From Candidatus Gastranaerophilales bacterium (GTDB lineage: Bacteria; Cyanobacteriota; Vampirovibrionia; Gastranaerophilales; Gastranaerophilaceae), in contig CAJONH010000209.1 in assembly GCA_905235825.1 (NCBI GenBank), positions 1-8,139 of the forward strand: a stretch of DNA of 8,139 bases, written 5' to 3'. Made by a program: the position numbers and the translations under genes. How positions within the stretch are numbered: the first letter of the stretch is position 1; each line of letters begins with the position of its first letter. The notes beneath the pieces were generated by a model. The model saw only the letters and a program-made list of their open reading frames with translations. It made no database searches and was not told the origin of the DNA. Positions 6,149 through 8,139 of this stretch are shown one piece after another.

Positions 6149-7375
6149 ATGGAAAAGATTAAAATAGTTGATAATGCCGAAAAAAAAGTTAAGCAGTACT
6201 TTGAACGGGTTGATGAAATAAAGGAATATAATCAGGAAAAAGTTTTAAAAGCCTTTTATAATAATAAAATAGGACTTCAGCATTTTGCTGCCGTATCGGG
6301 CTACGGACACGATGATATGGGGCGGGAAGCTCTTGACAAGGTTTTTGCAGATGTTTTTAAGGCTGAAAAAGCTATTGTAAGAAATCATTTTGTATCTGGT
6401 ACTCATACTTTATGCTGCTGTCTGTTCGGAAATTTAAGGTACGGTGAAAAACTTGTATCTGTTGCAGGTCATCCTTATGACACAATGGAAGAAGTAATCG
6501 GTATAAGGGGAGATAAACGTGCTTCTTTAATAGGTCACGGTGTTTCTTATGATGAAGTTCCGCTGATTAATGATATGGATATTGATTTTAAAGGAATAGA
6601 AAATAAAATCGATAAATCCGTAAACATGGTTTTAATACAGCGTTCCAGAGGATATTCTTTAAGAAAATCTCTTGATATTGCTGCAATCGGTAAAATTGTT
6701 GAAATTGTTAAATCAAAAAATCCCAAATGCATTTGTTTTGTCGATAATTGTTATGGTGAATTTACCGAAAAACTGGAACCTTTAGAAGTCGGTGCAGATT
6801 TAATAGCAGGCTCTTTAATAAAAAATCCTGGTGGAGGCATAGTAGAAGCAGGCGGTTATATTGCAGGTAAAGAAGAATATGTTGACCAGTCGGCATACAG
6901 GCTCACTGCTCCGGGGATAGGCAGTGAAGGCGGTGCAATGTTAAATCAATTAAGATTGATTTTTCAGGGGTTGTTTATGGCTCCTTCTGTTGTATCGGAA
7001 GCCGTTAAAGGTGCTATACTCGCAGCTCAGGTGTTTGAGGATATGGGATTTATTTCCGCACCTAAACCTTCGGAACCCAGAACCGATATTATTCAAACGA
7101 TTAACTTTGGTGCGGAAAAACCGCAGCTGGAGTTTTGTAAAACACTTCAAATGTTCTCTCCCGTTGAATCATACCTGACACCCGTTCCTGACGAAGTTCC
7201 GGGATATGATGATAAGCTCATAATGGCAGGAGGCACTTTTATAGAAGGTTCAACAATTGAACTTTCGGCAGACGGGCCTGTTCGTCCGCCTTATGCTGTT
7301 TATATGCAGGGCGGGCTAAATTATGCCCACGTAAAAATTGCACTGAAAGGCATTGTAAATAATTTGCTCAAGTGA
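6149..7375 (+). CDS. PLP enzyme, methionine gamma-lyase / aluminium-resistance family
   Basis: This 408-aa protein belongs to the fold-type I PLP family annotated as methionine gamma-lyase family or aluminium resistance protein (Bacillus YnbB relatives). The family is widely conserved, but its physiological reaction is poorly established, so activity on sulfur amino acids is an inference from name only. The opening KIGLQHFAAVSGYGHDD segment (40-56), SGTH (83-86), GHPYDTMEEVIG (107-118) and QRSRGYSLR are family hallmarks. Asp199 in CFVDN should contact the pyridine nitrogen, and Lys225 in GSLIKNPGGG should form the Schiff base. The length matches the family. The reading frame is open back to 5966, but that extension lies inside the opposite-strand AI-2E gene and reads as low-quality hydrophobic sequence; ATG 6149 puts the N-terminus where relatives start. 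No clear Shine-Dalgarno sequence precedes it. Confidence 0.9.
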   Translation: MEKIKIVDNAEKKVKQYFERVDEIKEYNQEKVLKAFYNNKIGLQHFAAVSGYGHDDMGREALDKVFADVFKAEKAIVRNHFVSGTHTLCCCLFGNLRYGEKLVSVAGHPYDTMEEVIGIRGDKRASLIGHGVSYDEVPLINDMDIDFKGIENKIDKSVNMVLIQRSRGYSLRKSLDIAAIGKIVEIVKSKNPKCICFVDNCYGEFTEKLEPLEVGADLIAGSLIKNPGGGIVEAGGYIAGKEEYVDQSAYRLTAPGIGSEGGAMLNQLRLIFQGLFMAPSVVSEAVKGAILAAQVFEDMGFISAPKPSEPRTDIIQTINFGAEKPQLEFCKTLQMFSPVESYLTPVPDEVPGYDDKLIMAGGTFIEGSTIELSADGPVRPPYAVYMQGGLNYAHVKIALKGIVNNLLK

Positions 7376-7407
7376 TTTTTTTATTATTTCCATTAATAAA
7401 CACTTGA
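7368..7407 (+). terminator. Weak terminator-like inverted repeat after the PLP-enzyme gene
   Basis: TCAAGTG at 7368-7374 (overlapping the stop codon) pairs exactly with CACTTGA at 7401-7407, but the loop is 26 bases long and includes the run of seven T at 7376-7382. A short T-run follows at 7414-7418. The geometry is poor for an intrinsic terminator. The spacer may instead act only as the rpsU upstream region. Confidence 0.2.
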
Positions 7408-7432
7408 AATAAATTTTTGTTCCTGTTAGTGT
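7404..7432 (+). promoter_or_regulatory. Possible rpsU promoter
   Basis: TTGAAA at 7404-7409 is a fair -35. At the ideal 17-base spacing the hexamer is TAGTGT (7427-7432), only 3 of 6 matches to the consensus; a better hexamer, TAAGAT at 7432-7437, is 22 bases away and too far. A promoter is expected somewhere here, but its exact position is uncertain. Confidence 0.25.
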
Positions 7433-7456
7433 AAGATTGTAGCAGCAGACACAAAT

Positions 7457-7466
7457 AAAGGTGGTG
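7457..7466 (+). promoter_or_regulatory. Strong ribosome binding site of rpsU
   Basis: AAAGGTGGTG matches the Shine-Dalgarno ideal AAAGGAGGTG in nine of ten positions, 8 bases before ATG 7475. It is the strongest ribosome binding site in the window, in keeping with a highly expressed ribosomal protein gene, and it fixes the start. Confidence 0.85.
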
Positions 7467-7474
7467 AAAAATAA

Positions 7475-7648
7475 ATGCCTGAAGTAAGAGTCGGCGATAA
7501 CGAAAGTATCGAAAGTGCTTTAAAAAGATTTAAGAAAAAAATTCAAAAAGCAGGAATACTTTCTGAAATAAAACGTCGTGAACGCTATGAAAAGCCCAGT
7601 GTTAAAAGAAAACGCAAATCAGAAGCAGCAAGAAAAAGACGTGTATAA
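7475..7648 (+). CDS. rpsU: Small-subunit ribosomal protein bS21
   Basis: This 57-aa, very basic protein is bS21, a small-subunit protein near the mRNA exit channel and anti-Shine-Dalgarno region that helps translation initiation. Family features are the N-terminal strand PEVRVGDNESIESALKRFKK, the KAGILSEIKRRERYEKPS segment and the Lys/Arg-rich tail KRKRKSEAARKRRV. The length is typical (about 55-70 aa). The gene stands alone between the PLP-enzyme gene and a strong terminator, with its own strong ribosome binding site, so it is likely transcribed from its own promoter in the 99-base gap upstream. It is too short for simple ORF length cut-offs, but the identity is clear. Confidence 0.96.
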   Translation: MPEVRVGDNESIESALKRFKKKIQKAGILSEIKRRERYEKPSVKRKRKSEAARKRRV

Positions 7649-7685
7649 AAATAAAACCGAAACTAATGTTTCGGTTTTATTTTTT
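7648..7685. terminator. Strong, probably bidirectional intrinsic terminator
   Basis: ATAAAACCGAAAC at 7651-7663 and GTTTCGGTTTTAT at 7668-7680 form a perfect 13-bp stem with a 4-base TAAT loop, extended by flanking A:T pairs. A run of T at 7680-7685 ends the plus-strand rpsU transcript. The mirrored A-run at 7647-7654 gives a U-rich tail for minus-strand transcripts from the S41 protease gene, so one hairpin can serve both convergent genes. Confidence 0.88.
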
Positions 7686-7714
7686 CATTTACCTCATTCT
7701 AATTGGCAATATCA

Positions 7715-8139
7715 TTAAATATTACGAAGCAGTTTAAGTGCAGTATCCTTTTGTGCATCCTCATAAACAGGAGATTGTTTGATGTATATATCAGGTTTAA
7801 GTCCTGTTCCGTTTATATCACTTCCGTCAGGCAGAATATATTTATCGGTTGTAATTATTAATCCTGAAGCATTGTGGATTGGAATTACCTGTTGAATGGA
7901 ATTTTTTCCGAAGCTGTTTTCTCCCAGTAAAATTGCATCGGCATGTACTTTTAATGCACCTGCTATTACTTCAGCTGCACTTGCCGTTTTATGATTTATT
8001 AAAACTATAACGGGTTTTTGTTTAAATATTCTTTCTCCTGCCGAATATATTTGATACTTTGCATTAATTCTTGATTCAATTCTGACTATTTCATCCACAT
8101 CCAGCATATAATTGACCATAACTATTGCATTTGCAAGTA
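7715..8139 (-). CDS. S41 carboxyl-terminal processing protease, C-terminal part
   Basis: The gene runs off the right end of the window, so only the last 141 or so residues are seen. The reading frame stays open beyond the internal Met at 8119 to the edge (LANAIV before MVNYML), so that Met is not the true start. S41 (CtpA/Prc/Tsp-type) proteases use a Ser/Lys dyad to cleave proteins at C-termini, generally in the periplasm or envelope, and usually carry an N-terminal PDZ domain. Numbering from the internal Met, the nucleophile is Ser47 in HKTASAAEVIAGAL and the base Lys72 in GENSFGKNSIQQ. The 25-residue spacing equals that of E. coli Prc (S452/K477). The C-terminal block TDKYILPDGSDINGTGLKPDI is typical of the family. 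The PDZ domain and signal peptide would lie outside the window. Its 3' end faces rpsU, with the shared terminator between them. Confidence 0.93.
   Translation of the reverse strand, partial: LANAIVMVNYMLDVDEIVRIESRINAKYQIYSAGERIFKQKPVIVLINHKTASAAEVIAGALKVHADAILLGENSFGKNSIQQVIPIHNASGLIITTDKYILPDGSDINGTGLKPDIYIKQSPVYEDAQKDTALKLLRNI

Noticed and set aside
7430..7454. GTGT/ACAC pairing in the rpsU leader as a possible autoregulatory hairpin.
   Set aside because: Only four base pairs around a 16-base loop, which is not stable enough to support.

Overview
The window is AT-rich bacterial DNA with dense, short-spaced genes and the standard genetic code. It looks like ordinary chromosomal housekeeping sequence. 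I see no transposase, integrase, tRNA, CRISPR array or phage gene. The low GC, the AT-rich codon use, the S21 protein and the gene set would fit a non-photosynthetic relative of the Cyanobacteria (Melainabacteria/Gastranaerophilales type) or a low-GC Firmicute. This placement is an impression from sequence style, not a proven assignment.

Layout: (1) Bases 1-161 are a leader with a possible promoter and a perfect 7+7 inverted repeat. (2) Bases 162-4122 are a tight plus-strand cluster: lepA (ribosomal elongation factor 4), a GuaD-like nucleoside/guanine deaminase, rpe (ribulose-phosphate 3-epimerase) and a short nagA-like N-acetylglucosamine-6-phosphate deacetylase. Gaps are 20, 5 and 0 bases, so they are probably co-transcribed. 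(3) Bases 4119-6057 are a minus-strand pair, an AI-2E/PerM-family membrane protein followed by the HtpX membrane metalloprotease. The htpX stop overlaps the nagA stop. (4) Bases 6058-6148 are a divergent promoter region containing a 12-bp palindrome. (5) Bases 6149-7375 encode a PLP enzyme of the methionine gamma-lyase/aluminium-resistance family. (6) Bases 7475-7648 are rpsU (57 aa), with a strong ribosome binding site and a strong, probably bidirectional, terminator. (7) Bases 7715-8139 are the C-terminal part of an S41 carboxyl-terminal processing protease on the minus strand, cut by the window edge.

Functional themes are translation (LepA, S21), sugar and amino-sugar catabolism with nucleobase salvage (Rpe, NagA, deaminase), and envelope quality control (HtpX, S41 protease, PerM-like permease). 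The points most worth a second look are the NagA homologue, which lacks most of its N-terminal beta-sandwich domain and follows rpe in the same frame after a single TAA, and the two perfect palindromes in promoter-like regions. I found no convincing evidence of an undescribed biological system.
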